Positions 34,971 through 48,560 of a stretch of DNA of 64,000 bases are shown piece by piece; the first letter of the stretch is position 1; the number at the start of each line of letters is the position of its first letter. The stretch comes from Mortierella sp. BCC40632 (taxonomy: Eukaryota; Mortierellomycota; Mortierellomycetes; Mortierellales; Mortierellaceae). A program made the position numbers and the translations under genes. The stretch spans positions 1,503,501 to 1,567,500 of the forward strand of contig WAEK01000001.1 of the NCBI GenBank assembly GCA_011634665.1. Reading direction: 5' to 3'. The notes beneath the pieces are model-generated. The model was not told the origin of the DNA. It worked only from the letters and a program-made list of their open reading frames with translations, and ran no database searches.

Positions 34971-36014
34971 TCGAGCATCATTGCTGTACCGACCGTACCT
35001 GAGCTGAGACATAGAGATGAAAAGAAATGAAGTATGAGGCAAGACCTACCCGGCCCTGGCAGGTTACCCATGCACTGAACAGAGGTAGGCAATGGCTCTA
35101 TTTCCTCATTAGGTGAGGTGGGTGAGAAGAAGGGGAAGGGGAGCAAGGACATCGAGGTACGATTTGGATGTGAATGATGTGAGAGAGTGTAATATGTCTC
35201 TTTGGTCCCGCAAAACCGACACCACGCACACACAAATACACACACTCACACTCACAATCACACTCACACACAAGTGAAATTGTTGATGTGCTCTCTTTTG
35301 GTCCTTTTTGCTATTTTCATCTCATTCCTCTCGATGGTGCTCATAATACAATACAGTACACTCTTTGTCAAAAGAAAAAAAAGAAAAAAAGAACCCTTGT
35401 GTGGGCTGTAGCCAAGATGTTGCTGTGTAAGCCTGCCTATAGTTTGTATGTATTTCTGGGTATCCACGTCAGCAAGTGGAGTCCATGCAGACGGGGTCAG
35501 AAGGAAAGGGGGAGGGGAGGAGGAGGAGGAGGAGGAGGAGTCAGAAACGTCAGGTCAAAGGGAATACGATCCCAAGACAGCGGGTCACGTTGAGTGCATG
35601 GCGACCAGTGCGGAGGGAAAGGGAGCAGTCTAGCCATGGATGAGCTTGACAGACTGGAGGCAGTAGGAATGCTCTCGACTCTCTTTTTGGCTTTTGTTCC
35701 CTCTCTCATTGTCTGTCTGTTTGTCCGTCTGTGTGTCTCTCTCGCCTTTGTTGCCTCTTTTACTGCCTCTCATTTTGCAACGAAAGAAGAGTCGTTCGCT
35801 CAAAGACTAAATTTGACAAGTAGAGTACGATGACTTTTCTCTACACCACAGCGACCACATCCTTCCAGTTATTAACTTTAGCCAGGAAAGAAGGGTTGCA
35901 GAGGGCGTAGGCGAAGGGCACGAATTAGGCGCGCCGAGGGCGGGGGGAAGGGAGAAGGAGAGGAAGGAGACGAGAAGAGAGAAGAGAGAAGAGAGAAGAG
36001 AGAGTGAGAGTGAG

Positions 36015-36017
<3 letters not shown>

Positions 36018-36066
<49 letters not shown>
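36018..36066 (+). repeat. (GA)n microsatellite
   Basis: About 24 GA units upstream of the ankyrin-gene promoter. An inverted CT-rich block lies at 36128-36150. Confidence 0.9.
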
Positions 36067-36067
<1 letters not shown>

Positions 36068-36234
36068 AGGGGCGAGGGGCAGAGAGCACTAGAGAAAGAA
36101 AGTGAGTGAGTGAGAAGGTGAGATCCGTCTCTCTCTCTCTCTCTCTCTCTCCTCTCCTCTCCTCTCCTCTCCCGCCATTTTTTCCTTTGGCCCGACAGAC
36201 CAACAGAGAGTGGCAACTGCCGACCTGCATGTGG

Positions 36235-36243
36235 TATAAAATA
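36235..36243 (+). promoter_or_regulatory. TATA box, ankyrin gene
   Basis: TATAAAATA lies 648 bases before the ATG at 36891. If used, the 5' UTR would be about 600 bases long unless an intron is spliced from it. Confidence 0.45.
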
Positions 36244-36291
36244 CGCGGATATGCCCAGCTCTCGGAACATCAGTTTTCTTTTTTTTTTTTT

Positions 36292-36356
36292 CTTCATTTC
36301 ATTTCATTTCATTTCATTTCAATTCATCCATCCATCCATCCATCCATCCATCCATC
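36292..36356 (+). repeat. (ATTTC)n followed by (ATCC)n
   Basis: A five-base repeat to about 36320, then about eight ATCC units from 36326. They sit just after the TATA box, in the probable 5' UTR. Confidence 0.9.
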
Positions 36357-36890
36357 TCCCATCTCTCCTTTCCCTCCCCCTCCTCCGCACACTTCCCTAA
36401 TTCTCATGTCCACTTAGCCAAGTCCTTTCACCCCTCCCTTCCATTACGCTAACGACGCTTATGCCCCACTTTTAATGACATCGCCATTGCACTGACGACC
36501 CTTCACGTATTCTCACCGAATCTCTTATACACGCCTCCGTCCCATCCACTGCACTACACTTGCCATCACCCTTTGATACAACCGACTTTACCGCATCCTC
36601 CCCCATCGCCCCTGCTCAGCACACCAATACACACTTACACACACACACGCACTCTCTCACTCTTTCTCACACACACACACTCTCTCTCTCTCTCTCTTTC
36701 TCTCTTGCACACTCTCGTTCTTCTTCATCCCTCATTTTATTTTTCATATATTTGTATTCAACCTAATATCCCTCACTGTTACACTACACATCTCCTTGCA
36801 CTCAGCAAACCACTTCAAACCTCACACCACATCTCCTCTTAATCTTACCCCTGCCCCCTTACCCCTTTCCATCGAATTACTTTTCTAACC

Positions 36891-39424
36891 ATGACCGAAC
36901 AGAAACTTCAGCGTTTGATGGCTGCCTGCGCCGAGGGCAACGTTGAGCTCGTGACGAGGATTGCATCCAAGTTTGAGAGCAAGGCCGAACTCTGTGAGTC
37001 CGAGCCTTCGACGGGCTATACTGCGCTGATGATGGCCGCTCGCCATGGCCATGTCGAGGTCGTCGAGGCTTTGATTCGACTTGGACACGATAGCGTCGAG
37101 ATTTCTCGAGTAAGTTGACTTTAGTTTGTATCAAATCAAGTGAAGAGGCCAGGCACCAGGAACAAAGAGGAGGTTGAGGAAAAGGAAGGGGGGGAATAGA
37201 CCTTTTTTTTTTCACTCCTGGTTACAACCCCAATGGTACGCTCCACAATAGTGAGCCAAAGAGGGAGGAGGGGAGATGACCTCTTTATTGTCGCGAGATG
37301 TGCTGTTTGGTGTTCATGTTTTTATTATTATTGTTTTGTTGGGCACAATGGGATCACAATGGGATCACAAAGGCCTCTTTGGAGAGGAAGGGGAAGAGGG
37401 AGGAGGAGGAGGAGGCAAGGAGAACAGGACTCTGTGCCGCTGGGCGTTATTGAAAGGGGATGGTAAATCTATTCTCTTTTTGATGATATGCGCCCTTTTC
37501 TCTCTCTCTTTCCCTTTCTCCCTTTCATTATTATTTTTTCAAATGGATGGTCAGGGTATTGCTAAGAGGATGGGGGAAAAAAAAGTGCAAGCAAACAAGC
37601 CGTGTGCTGTGCATGCATGGCCGATATATCTTTTGTTCATATTCCTTGTTTTTGACTTTATGCAAACGCAAATGCAAAACCCAGAAATGAAATGCACATG
37701 GTCCCACACTTGTGGGACTTGGTCAATGAAAAGTAGTGAGCACCACTAACGACAAAAAGAGCTTTTCATATAACTCTAGTGCGGAGGAGGGGGGGGATCC
37801 GACAGGGGGATTGCGGCTGTCGTTTTTTTTTTTTTGCAAACAGGAAAGATGTAACGGAGTGAGAGAAAGAGAGCGAGAGAGATGAAAATGACTGGCGAGA
37901 GAGCAACACGCGATTGGGGCAATAGAAAGAAGAGGTGGTTGTGTGAGAGAGCCTGGGACAAGAATAGCGACAAGAGACTGGTCGTTCGTCAGGAAAATAG
38001 AAAAAAGCTCAGCTCTTTCGAGTGTCCTGTCAAAAGAGAGACAGAACCATCTTTACGTGCAAAAGGGAATCACAAAGAGCTCCGGCTGCGTTTGTCAGAC
38101 GGCTCTTTCGTTCATAGGAAACGTCTTTGCAGCTCTCTATTCCCTTTTTCCTGGCTTCCTTGACTGACCGAACCTATTATTCCTATTTATTTATTTTTCC
38201 CTGTTTGTCTTCATGGTCATTTGTAGGACATTAACAACAACAATATCCTCATGATTGCCGCTGAGAATGGCCACCAAGCCGTGTTTGAGCTCTATGCAAA
38301 CACTTTCCCGCGGTCGGTCCAGATGTGTAACAAGCAGGGCTGGAGTCCTCTCACGACCGCAGCCCGCCATGGAGCTGCCCAAATGGTTGAGGTAGGCGGG
38401 CTGAATTGAAAGCGCAAAAGGTGTCATATCCTTGGATGGTACTATCGAACGACAGGAACGAGACTAATTTCCATCCCTCGTATCTTATTATGAACGAACT
38501 GACAAACACTAGATCCTTCTTCAACTGGGCGCTGATATGGACCACAAGGATGAAGAAGGGAGCACGGCTCTGCACCAGTAAGGCACTATTTTTTTTATTT
38601 TTTTTTTCCCTTCGCGAGGTCCCTCTCTTTTCCCCTCGCCCCTCTCCCCCCGGGTCTGATAATGACGATCGAAATGATCTCTATTTATGAATTCGAGACT
38701 GACTGCTTTTTCCCATTGGCTACTGATGCTACCAAATAATAATAATAATAACAGCGCGGCCGCATACGGGCACCTTCAGGTACGGATCCGTTTTCAGGCA
38801 CAGAAGCTCTGGTGCTGCCTGCCCAAAGGGGATCAGGGCCTAATGAGAGGAGTCTAATGGACGAATAGAGCCCCTGTTTCAAGAGTCTAACCTAATAACG
38901 GTTCCCTTTCTCTGTCTCCTTCTTTCTCCCTAATAGACCATCTCTCTTCTCCTCAGCAAGGGCGCCAGTGCGACCATCAAGAATAACGGTGGTTGGACCC
39001 CTCTGGACTTTGCCTACTCGGACAAGGTCACTGCTCACATGGATGGTAAGGGAACGCGCGTGCTCTCTCACTTTTGTCTCCCTTTTGCCCCAGCTCTCAG
39101 CCCTTTTTACCCTGTCAATGACTATTGATAGCTCACCATGCATCCTCCTTTCTGCGTTCATTTATAGATTGCCTGCGATCCCTGGGTCGACCCTCCACAT
39201 CAACCCCCCCTTCGTTCTCATCGCTCTACAACGGTGGTCAGGACGGAGCATCGATGCCCACTACTCTTGCGGCATCGGGCCGAAAGGAGTCATGGACGAG
39301 CCTGAGCAATGGCCCATTGTCACCGATCCTGGCAACAATCTCGGGCGCGACCTCACCCCGACTTATGCCATCGAATGCCTGGTCCGAGTTCAAGCGGGTG
39401 GTGGTGAAGCAACAGCTGCACTAA
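36891..39424 (+). CDS. Ankyrin-repeat protein, Avo2-like (TORC2 subunit)
   Basis: Six exons: 36891-37109, 38227-38391, 38513-38577, 38755-38779, 38937-39045 and 39168-39424, giving 279 residues. About five ankyrin repeats fill residues 1-190 (GYTALMMAARHGHVEVVEAL, NNILMIAAENGHQAVFELY, GWSPLTTAARHGAAQMVEIL, GSTALHHAAAYGHLQTISLL, GWTPLDFAYSDKV). The C-terminal 85 residues are Ser/Pro-rich. LIRLGHD, the FPR in repeat two, and the ankyrin-then-Ser/Pro layout resemble yeast Avo2, a TORC2 subunit at the plasma membrane. That link is recognition by eye and is less certain than the ankyrin call. The first intron is 1117 bases, and one exon is only 25 bases. Confidence 0.82.
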
Positions 39425-39489
39425 AAGAGGATGATACCATAGTCAATAGAGCCCTCCCGACGATTTAAAATAATAATAATAAAACAGAG

Positions 39490-39522
<33 letters not shown>

Positions 39523-39945
39523 CCCCAAAAAGGCAACAGTAGACCCAAGATGTGTCCAGGGCAAAGAGAGATTCGAGCGAGAGAGCAGGTTGGTGGCGGC
39601 TAAAAGCGGAAAGAGGAGAGAAAGAACAGAGAACAGAGAAAAAAAGAGGAAGAGGAGGAGGAGGAGGAGGAGGAGAAGAAGAGCAGCTCGGTGCATGCGG
39701 GATACGACCAACTAGGCTGATAGAGAAAAACGAGAAAACACACACACACAGAGAGAGAAAGAGAGAGAGTGTGTGTGTGCTGCAGGCAGGCCAAAACCCG
39801 CCCAACGGACAATTTTTACCCTGCCAGCCTGGGACAAGACAGAAAGAGATAGTGTGTGGGTGCGTGTGTTGTGGGTCAATCTGTCCTACCTTGGTCCATC
39901 AAATAAGAGGTCCAAGATGAGCCCGCGGATGGATTCTTTGTCTTC

Positions 39946-39979
<34 letters not shown>

Positions 39980-40272
39980 ATCCTCATCCTCATCATCTTC
40001 ATCATCCTCATCCTCATCATCTGCTTCATCATCATCCTCGAGGCATTCTCTCTTTCTCTCTTTCTCTCTTTCTTTCTTTCTCTCTTTCTCTCTTTCTCTC
40101 TTCACCTCTTTCTCCCTTTCCCCTCCCCCCCCTCTTCCTCTCTCTCTCACCCCCCGCTCCCCTTCCCTCTCCTCCTACTGGCCTTCGTCTCCCGTTGTGC
40201 CCGCTATCCTCTCTTCCTGTCTCATTTCTTTCCTGTCATCCTCTTTCATCCTTCTCATCCTGACCAGCAAAG
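39425..40272. other. Intergenic before the Rab-GAP gene
   Basis: Contains A33 at 39489-39521, GGA-rich and CA-rich runs, and a long CT/CATC-rich tract (39935-40215) that probably forms the 5' UTR of the next gene. No gene is visible. Confidence 0.55.
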
Positions 40273-43200
40273 ATGATGTCCACTAAGCGCGGCTCCTATG
40301 CATCGGACGCTGGTAAGGACTACGACCCTTATGACAACTACGGGTCCGCATCGGACTATGATGAGCGCCCCGCTCCGCGACCCGCCCATGCTGCTCCGTC
40401 CTCGTACCAAAATGCGCTCAGCGACTATGAAGAGGACCCGCCTATGAAAGCGGCCACAACTGCTCCCAAGAGCCCTGTCCACTCGCGCACTTCTCGCGAC
40501 AGGGACTCGTACTACAGTCGCAGCTCGCATCGCGTTCCTTCCCAGCCAACTTCTCCCATCTCTCCCCGTGCTGGCCGCGGCTCAATCCTGGAGAACCGAT
40601 TCTCTAACGGGATCCTTCACCAGCCCCAACAACACCAACCAGCATCACAGACGCTTGCTGACCGGTTCTCTGTTGCTTCGTCCAAGACAAACGACATTGT
40701 CCCAGGGACATCGAGCTATCTTGGTAGTCGACGTAACTCTTGGAAAGAGAACGCTAGTGATGATGATCCTTACCCTGACGCATACGAGTATGGCCGGTCG
40801 AGCGAGGAAGAGTCAAGCGAGGAGGATGAGAAGGATGAGAGGGATGAGGCGAAGCCCCCTCTTGTGTCGCCGCACAAGGAACAGCAGAGTACACCTCATG
40901 ATCAACCACAGATGCAGCCACAGGCCCACCCAGATGCGCCGCATAAGGATTCGGACAGCAGTGACAGCGAAGACGAGAAGCAGCACCAACAACATCAACA
41001 GCAGATGCAGAATAGCCACGACCCCCGTTCGCACCCTACCCATCCTGACCATCACGAGCGATCTTCGTCCGAGAGCTTGCGCAGGCCGCGAGCATCCCTC
41101 TCGTCCCTGGAGGAGCTTCCTCATCGACCAGTGACCACCGAGGGCGCAAAGAGAGTAAGCCAGGCTAGTAGCCGCTTCAGCCGTACTAGTGAAGCTGGTG
41201 TCACAGCCGCACTGACCGCTGGTGGAAAACAGTCGACACAATCCAAGGATTCACTAGACCAACCCCGTTCGTTTTATGATGGCATTGATCCAGCTTCAAC
41301 AGCCTCTGGAGCGAATCCCAACCTCTTTATGAATCGGTCATCCGTCAACTCTGCCAAATCCTTTTCAAGTCATACAAAGCACCATTCGTTCGGATACGAG
41401 AATCGCACAGCCCAGGATGAAGATCCGTCTGCTTCCGAGTCTCAATCATCTTCAGAAGAGTCCGAGGGGGATCGTCAACAGCAGAAACAACAGCAGCAGC
41501 AACAACAACGTACCTCGTTGATGATGCAGGCCTCGTCGCCCCCTCCTCCTCCAGTCCCGACAAAATCCCGACCCACCTCAATCATCTCAGTGAACAATGG
41601 CTCGGTGCCAGGATCCCCAATTCATTCTCGTTCAGGAGCGAGGACCTCAGGATTTGCTCAGCAATGGCAAGCCCATGGTGAAACCGACGTGGCTGTTAAA
41701 CAATTAGAAGCACCATCCACTCCAACGGCGGCAACAGCTTCACCAGCTGCTGCACCTACCCCAGTGACACCTATGCCAGATCCTTTAGCAAAGCCCGCTG
41801 CAGAATCCCCAGCTTTGGGCTCGCCCTTGGCTGTTGACACCGTGTCGCAAAAATCAGCTTCGTCAGCCACTTCCTCAATTGATCAGCGGACAAAGCGATA
41901 CTCTGGTTCGGATAGCGATACCTCGGGAACCTCGATCGATCTTCACTCGCCCACGCTCAACAAAAACAACCTCAAGTCTAACCCACGAGGCATGTTCACG
42001 CGTACGCTCTCCAGCAGCAGTCATAGTAACGCCAATCACGTTGAGAAACCCCGTCCAGTTTCTTATGCCACTGTCTTCTCAGATGCAGAGATGAATGATG
42101 TCTCGCTCGATGAACCAGCTGCGGCCGATAAACGCACGAGCGCTGCAGCAGTTGCTCCTCGTACACCCGTCACGCCCTCTTCTGGATTCGGGTTCCCATC
42201 AAGCTTCTTTGGAGGTCGCACACATCCAGTGGCACAACACCACCAACAGCATCAGCAACAGCACCAGCAACAGGCTCAGGTGCACGCACAAGCTCATGCA
42301 CACGCACATTCGCCCGATCAACAAGTTGCAACACCCACAACAGCAGTATCCCCGCTACCCCCACTTCCCCCAACTGCATCTTCACCTTCACCTGAATCGA
42401 CCACAACAGCACGATCGAGTCCTGCATCTGTTTCACCTGCACCCCCTTCACCTGCACCAGCGTCAGCGACGACTGAGGCTCGTGCGCGGAGTACATCGGT
42501 GAGTGCACTTGCCAGCTCCATTGCAGGAGCTTTCAGCCGCAGCTTCTCATCCAGTCAAGCCACACCCCCACCTCCGATGCCTCCATTGCCTCGAACCCCT
42601 AGCCAGATCAGTCAGCGGTCCTCGGCAGCGGCTGGTGGTGGTGGCGGTGTCTTGGCGAGCATGGGTCTTGACCGTCGGTTCTCATCGAACAACAACCATT
42701 CATCGAACCATGGTACTACGAGTCAGAATGGGACGAATTCTGAGCGAGCATCGACGATCTCGAATATGACGAACGATTCAAACATGGATCTATTGTTGGC
42801 TCGGTTGGAAGCTCAGAACGAGTTGTTGGAACAGGATTCGAAACGACGGGTGACGACCGAGTCGGAAATGGATCGAGCGATTGGACATGCTAAGCAAGAG
42901 TCTGCAGGAGAAGATGTTGATTGGGGTAAGTTTGTTTATTTATTTATTATCTTTTCTGTTTTTTGTTTTTTGTTTTTGTTTTTTTTGTTTTTTTGTTTTG
43001 TTTCTATGCATTGTCAACGGGGGATAGAGTGCAGAAGATAAGAGGGGCAGAAGAAAGGAAGATCAAGGTGCTTACGATAGAATACTTTTTGTTATTTTCG
43101 TCCGCCCTGGGATTTAGATTACTGGGGAGCTTTGATGCATGACTACAATGCGGTTGTGAAGAGAAATCCCAAGCAATTGACATTGATGATCCAAAAGGGA

Positions 43201-44802
43201 GTCCCATCCTCTTTGCGTGGATTGATTTGGCAATTGTTGGCCAAATCCAAGGACTCGGCCTTGGAGGCGACTTATGCCGAATTGCTCAAGAACACAAGTG
43301 CGCATGAGAAGCAGATTTCACGGGATATGAGTCGGACATTCCCGAACCATGAGTACTTCCAAGCGGAAGGCGTCGGACAGGAAGCGCTTTTCAATGTGGT
43401 GAAGGCATATAGTCTGTACGACCCTCAGGTTGGCTATTGTCAGGGCCTGAGTTTTGTGGTTGGCCCTTTGCTTTTGAATGTAAGTATCTAAAAGGGAGAA
43501 TGTGGTGAGAAAAGGGAGATGTGGTAATGGGCCTTGTGGACTTGGCTTGGGAAAAAAAAAAAAGAAAGGCGGTAGCACAGTCTTTAACATTCGACTCTTT
43601 GTTATTTATTCCTTTGTCAATAGATGCCAGAGGAAGAAGCGTTCTGCATGTTAGTACGAATGATGAACACATTCGACATGCGTGGTCATTATACGCCCGA
43701 GATGAATGCTCTTCAGTTGCGACTATTCCAGTTTGAGCAGCTGATGGAAGAGTCGGTCCCTTTGGTGTTTAAGCATCTCCGAAACCAGGGCATCCGGTCG
43801 ACCATGTATGCCTCTCAATGGTTTATGACGCTCTTTGCTTACAAGTTCCCATTGGAGCTCGTCTTCCGGATCTATGATATTATCTTGGTAGAAGGCATTG
43901 AGGCGATCTTGCGGTTTTCCATCGCTCTTCTCAAGGCCAACCATGACAAGATCTTGAGCCTCGACTTTGATGTGCTGATCGAATTTTTGAAGAACGGGCT
44001 CTTTGAGCATTACATGGTAACGTGTTCCAACCCAGTCTGGAGACTTTTTTTTTTTCTTCGTCCTCTTTCGGTGCATGTTTGTTGATCAACACAAGAGGGT
44101 GGTTTCGTTTGAAAAAGCGAGAGGAGGGAGTACAAGACGGACATACATGTGCTCAAAAGGACAAACGGGACTGACAAAAGGGCATGATCCTCGGCCACAA
44201 CCTTTTTTTTTTTCCTACTTTCCTTTTTTTTTGTGCGCCCAATGCACCCTTCTTCTGTTCTACAGAACAACGCAAGTTTGTTTATCCAGGACGCTTACAA
44301 CATCAAGGTCACACCCAAGAAACTGGCCCAGTATGCTCAAAAGTACCAGGCAATGGTCCAGAAGCAACAAGCAGAACTTGCCGCGGAAGAATCCCTCCGA
44401 GAGTCAAACCGGCAACTCTCTTCCCATGTCCGTCGACTGGAAGGATCGCTCCACCAGTTGAACAAGGAGCATGTCGACCTGGCTAAGGAATTGATTACGC
44501 GCAAGATGGAGATGGCTCAAATGCAGGATCAAAACGATGTCCTGTCCCAAAAGGTGTTGGATCTGACCAAGATTGTGGATTCCCAAGGCAAAGAGGTGGA
44601 AGACCGGTTGAAAGGAGAAATTGAAGGAGTGATGGGCAAGAACCTCAATTTGTTGAAGCGGAATGAAGATTTGGAGGATCAGATGACCTACCTGGAGAAT
44701 CTGGTGATTGAGACCAAGATGAAGTATGCAGAAAGTGAGAACGAGCGAGATGCATTGACGCGCAAGTTGAGTGATTTGAGGAAAGCTCTAGGTATGGCAT
44801 AA
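40273..44802 (+). CDS. TBC-domain Rab GTPase-activating protein, Gyp5/EVI5-like
   Basis: TBC proteins speed GTP hydrolysis by Rab GTPases. The Gyp5 group acts on Ypt1/Sec4-type Rabs in ER-Golgi transport and polarised secretion. Four exons, 40273-42925, 43118-43479, 43624-44016 and 44266-44802, give 1314 residues. Residues 1-880 are disordered, with Ser, Pro, Gln and His tracts. The TBC domain starts near 885 (DYWGALMHDY) and has both catalytic fingers: Arg957 (ISRDMSRTFP) and Gln993 (GYCQG). A long coiled coil (about 1160-1300) follows, as in Gyp5, Gyl1 and EVI5. The stop at 44802 comes right after a possible GTATGG donor. Splicing to an acceptor before 45009 would replace the last two residues with a 15-residue tail, so the C-terminus is uncertain. 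Confidence 0.9.
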
Positions 44803-44856
44803 GTAGCCTACCATCCTATCCCGTAGATCCTTGATCCTCTTCTTTCTTTCCTTCTT

Positions 44857-44893
<37 letters not shown>

Positions 44894-47240
44894 CCTTTTC
44901 TCCAAACGAATACCCATGGATTTCATTGCACGTACATAAGCACACAACAACACTTGGCTTGTTCATTTTTCTATATTCTTTCTCGTAACATTCAACTATT
45001 CATTATAGGTTTTTCAGTAGTAAGGGAGGCATACCAGCTTTTAGAACCATAAAAGAAAAATACAAGAGTAATAATAATGAATGCCTCATGGTATTGAAAA
45101 AGGGAGAGAGAGAGAGAGAGAGAGAGGGCTGTCTACTGACTTTGCAAAGGACGTTTCCAAGCGCACGGTTTTTGCCGATGATGGTTGTCCTTTTCACTTT
45201 TCCCTCTCTCCTTCTTTCCCAGTTTTTTTTTTTTTTTGCCAATCTCCGCATGGCTTTTTGCATCCTCTTTTTTTTTGTTCACTCGCTTTTAATATTTATG
45301 CATAGTGACAGGCACCCACAGAAAAGACACGAAGGACACGCGCACGCGCACATTGTAAGGGGTAAGTAAGAGGAGTAAAAGTTGTGTTGTTGTCGTCCTT
45401 CTTCTCGCCGTCGTTTTTGGTCAATGGACAAAAAAAAAAAAAAAGATAGTCCTTGTTCATGCACAATGACTCTGTATCGGAAGTGGCGTGGAGGGAGGGA
45501 GAAGGGACCAAGTTTCGAGCGTCGGGGCAGAACTGGCTGACCCGAACGAGCGAGGCAAGCAGCCCCCTCCTCCTTTCTCTCCCTGGCGGAACAAACCATG
45601 CAAAACGGATAAGGCGCGTGTGTACATTGTACTTGAGCGGAGGATTGGGATGGGAAGAGAGAGGAAGGATGGTCTCTTTTGTTCATGCAATTGCGCAGAG
45701 AAGCATGCGCGATAATGTTTCGAAGCTATCTTCCCCACCCTACTCCCCGACAAAAGCAAAGGAGAGTGTGAAAGACAAGCAGGAAAAAAAAAAAAAAAAA
45801 ACGACTCGCTTTCGCTCTCTCCGTTCTCCCTCTCCACCCCTCGACGTAGTTACGTTTTTATTTTTTATTTTTTTTGCCACGTCTGGCGGACTCTGCAATG
45901 CCATGTAATGCCCACGCTATTTCCCTTTCTCCCATGCCACGTAATTGCCATGCGATGTCGTAGTACCGCTCTCCTTTTTGTTGTTGTTTCGGTCAGAATA
46001 GCCCAAGTGGCGATGGTACTCTGATCCCTTGCGGAAGAAAGTTTTTTTTTTTTTTTTTTTTTTTATAGCCAAGGACTAAGAATGACTGTCGTAGACCTTT
46101 GCAATTGCGCCTGGAAGAGCTGGATGGGCGCGCGCGTGTCTATCTGTGGAGTGATGTGGAGCAGACGAGGGATGGAGGACCATTTGTTGATGCGCGCATG
46201 TGTTGTGTACTTTTTTGTTTTTTTTAGCAGTTGCTTCGAGTGTCGAGTTCCCCGACAGAAGATGGGCTTGGTGTTGTTATGATGGAAGGAAGACCCGATG
46301 CTACGATGCCGATGGGACAAAAGGCAACTAGCTGCTAGATTGTGTAATGGGTCCTTTTTTTCCTGTGCAGCCCAAGGGCCATGGCTGCGAGTGAGTCTGT
46401 GTTGTGCAGCAGTGTGTTTGTCTGTGTGTGCCTGTGTGTCCCCCTCTCCGTCCCTCCATGATACTCTTCCCTGCCCCCTATTTGCACTTTCTGTACTACG
46501 CTCGCTGTACCTTGCGGTTTACTCGTCCTCTCCCAGCCAAGCCCTTGCCCAGCCCAGGCTCGTATTCAAAAACAGGGTCTTTCTCCTCTTTTTCTCTTTT
46601 CCTCTCCTTCGCTTTCCCACCCTCTCCTCTACTTCTTCTTTCCTTTCCCCCAGTTCTCTCTCTTTCTTTCTTTCTTTCTTTCCCACTCTTTCTCTCACCC
46701 GGCGTTCTCTCATCCCTCTTTCTCTTTCTCTCTCTCTCTCTCTTCTCCCGCTCATCCTCCTCACGCAGCGATCCACACCCCTCGGACATTTTTCTGCTGA
46801 GACCGAGACAAAAAAAAAGTCATCCAAGATCCACAGTCCTCACTCTTTGACTCGAGCATCCCCCTTCTCTCTCTCAGTTGTTCGTTCCTCTTCGCTGAAC
46901 CATCTAAAGTCACCCAAGAGCAACAAACAGCCTCTTGTTCAGGACGAACCAGCGAACACCACCTTTTTCTTTTATTCGATTCGATCAGTTTTTTCTCCAC
47001 TCAAAAAAAAGGCGGAGCATATCCAGCAACAGCTTCTTTCGTTTACGCTCTCGACAGTAGTGACTCGCAAGTGGAGAAGGGCAGTCGTAGAAGTTGACCC
47101 ATCGTTGACGAGGAGGAGTTCATCCGACACCAAACCGGTTCCCAGGAGCAATTCAGTATCTTCTCCCTCTCCTCCCCTCACCTCTCCGCACCTATCTACC
47201 CGCAACATTTTTTTTTTTTTAAATCACACAGCAAAGAACA
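44803..47240. other. Intergenic, 2.4 kb, Rab-GAP to SPG1
   Basis: A CT repeat at 44861-44890, a GA repeat near 45105-45127, A- and T-runs, and from about 46440 to 47210 a strongly CT-rich stretch. The long plus-strand open frame at 46298-47371 is Ser/Leu/Phe-rich, as expected from CT-rich DNA, and overlaps the SPG1 start. I take the stretch as promoter and long 5' UTR. Confidence 0.55.
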
Positions 47241-48194
47241 ATGTCTACTGCATCCGAGTCTGCCAGGAGCAAGTAAGGCTTTGTCCTCTTTGTCCTACCT
47301 GTGTTTCTTTTTCTTCCTTCTTTTTTGAATCCTTATTCGGGATCAAATATCCTCCAAAGTATTTGTTTTGAATCTAACTTTCAAGTCAATACCATTACCA
47401 CCCCCTCTCCTACTCCCAAATGTCATAGTGGAGCACACAACAGTGTGATGATCAAGGTCGGGATGGTTGGAGACTCTCAGATCGGGAAAACAAGTCTAAT
47501 GGTCAAATACGTCGAAGGATCTTTTGACGAAGACTATGTCCAGACTCTTGGTAAGCACACTAGGGAGAGGACCAGACCCAATTGAAAGATGAGAGGGGAA
47601 GGGGAGAGAGAAAGAAAGAGAGAGAGGGGAAGGGGTGAGATGAGATAGGTGGTAGTGGTGGGAGAAGAAAGGCGAGGAGTGAGAGTGAGGGAAGGAAGAG
47701 GGGGGAGGCGCATGGATGTCATTGCTCGCTCGGACTCGGGAAAGATGGATGTGTTGGAAGAGTAAAGCGCGAAGACCACCCCACCAAGGCCCACGCTTTT
47801 TTTAACAACCAAGGCAGGATGAAGATATCTTTCTGTCCTGCGCCTTTTGCTTTACTTCACGCGCTCTCTTTTTTTTTTACATCGCGGGAAAAAAGAGTTG
47901 GGTTTGGGTCAAATTCAGGGCGGAAAGGAAGAAAGGATTTGGGGGAGGAAAAAAAATGAGAGAGAGAGAGAGAGAGAGAGGACCAAGATAAAGTGTGGAG
48001 AGAGCACCCATGCTGACAAGAAAAATACTAACCACCAAACAACCCACACTCATCCAAACCTCAATGGTGCTCTCTTTCTCTTTCCTCTCTAGGTGTGAAC
48101 TTTATGGAAAAAACCATTTCGATCCGCAACACTGAGATTACATTCAGTATATGGGACCTTGGAGGTAAGAAAGAAGACAGGAACAGGGTCGAGA

Positions 48195-48225
<31 letters not shown>

Positions 48226-48527
48226 CTCTTCTGCCAGAAGCTGTTGGGCTTTTTCCCACTTTATCTCCTATCCTCCTGCCCTCTTTTCGATCCTCTACTT
48301 TTTTTTTCATCCCCAGATTCATCTTCTTTCTCCTTCTCTCTTTATGTTGTTGTTGTTTTTACCTCCTCCCTTTCACCCTTTCATGAGTACACGAGTTGAC
48401 GGGGCAGAAAAAACAAAACGGGGTCAGGGTTGAGGTCAATGACAAGGGCTCGACCAAACTCTCTTTTTCACTCCTTCCCTTCTCCTAGTATCCACAGTTA
48501 TGTCACGCACCTTCTCTCTTCCCATGT

Positions 48528-48560
<33 letters not shown>

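Larger units (their letters stand above)
34971..36890. other. Intergenic and long 5' leader before ankyrin gene
   Basis: 1.9 kb without a supported gene. It has a CA repeat (35223-35273), a GGA run (35508-35540), GA and CT microsatellites (35975-36155), then a TATA box and tetra- and pentanucleotide repeats. The part after about 36265 is CT/CA-rich and is probably transcribed 5' leader. Confidence 0.55.

Noticed and set aside
35878..36297. Minus-strand frames rich in SLSLSL
   Set aside because: Direct translation of a GA/CT microsatellite.
40813..41241. Minus-strand frames opposite the Rab-GAP N-terminus
   Set aside because: Antisense to a continuous 2.6-kb coding exon that joins cleanly to the TBC domain.
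46298..47371. 357-residue plus-strand frame before and across the SPG1 start
   Set aside because: Composition is that of CT-repeat DNA (Ser, Leu, Phe, Pro). It overlaps SPG1 exon 1 in another frame and is probably 5' UTR.
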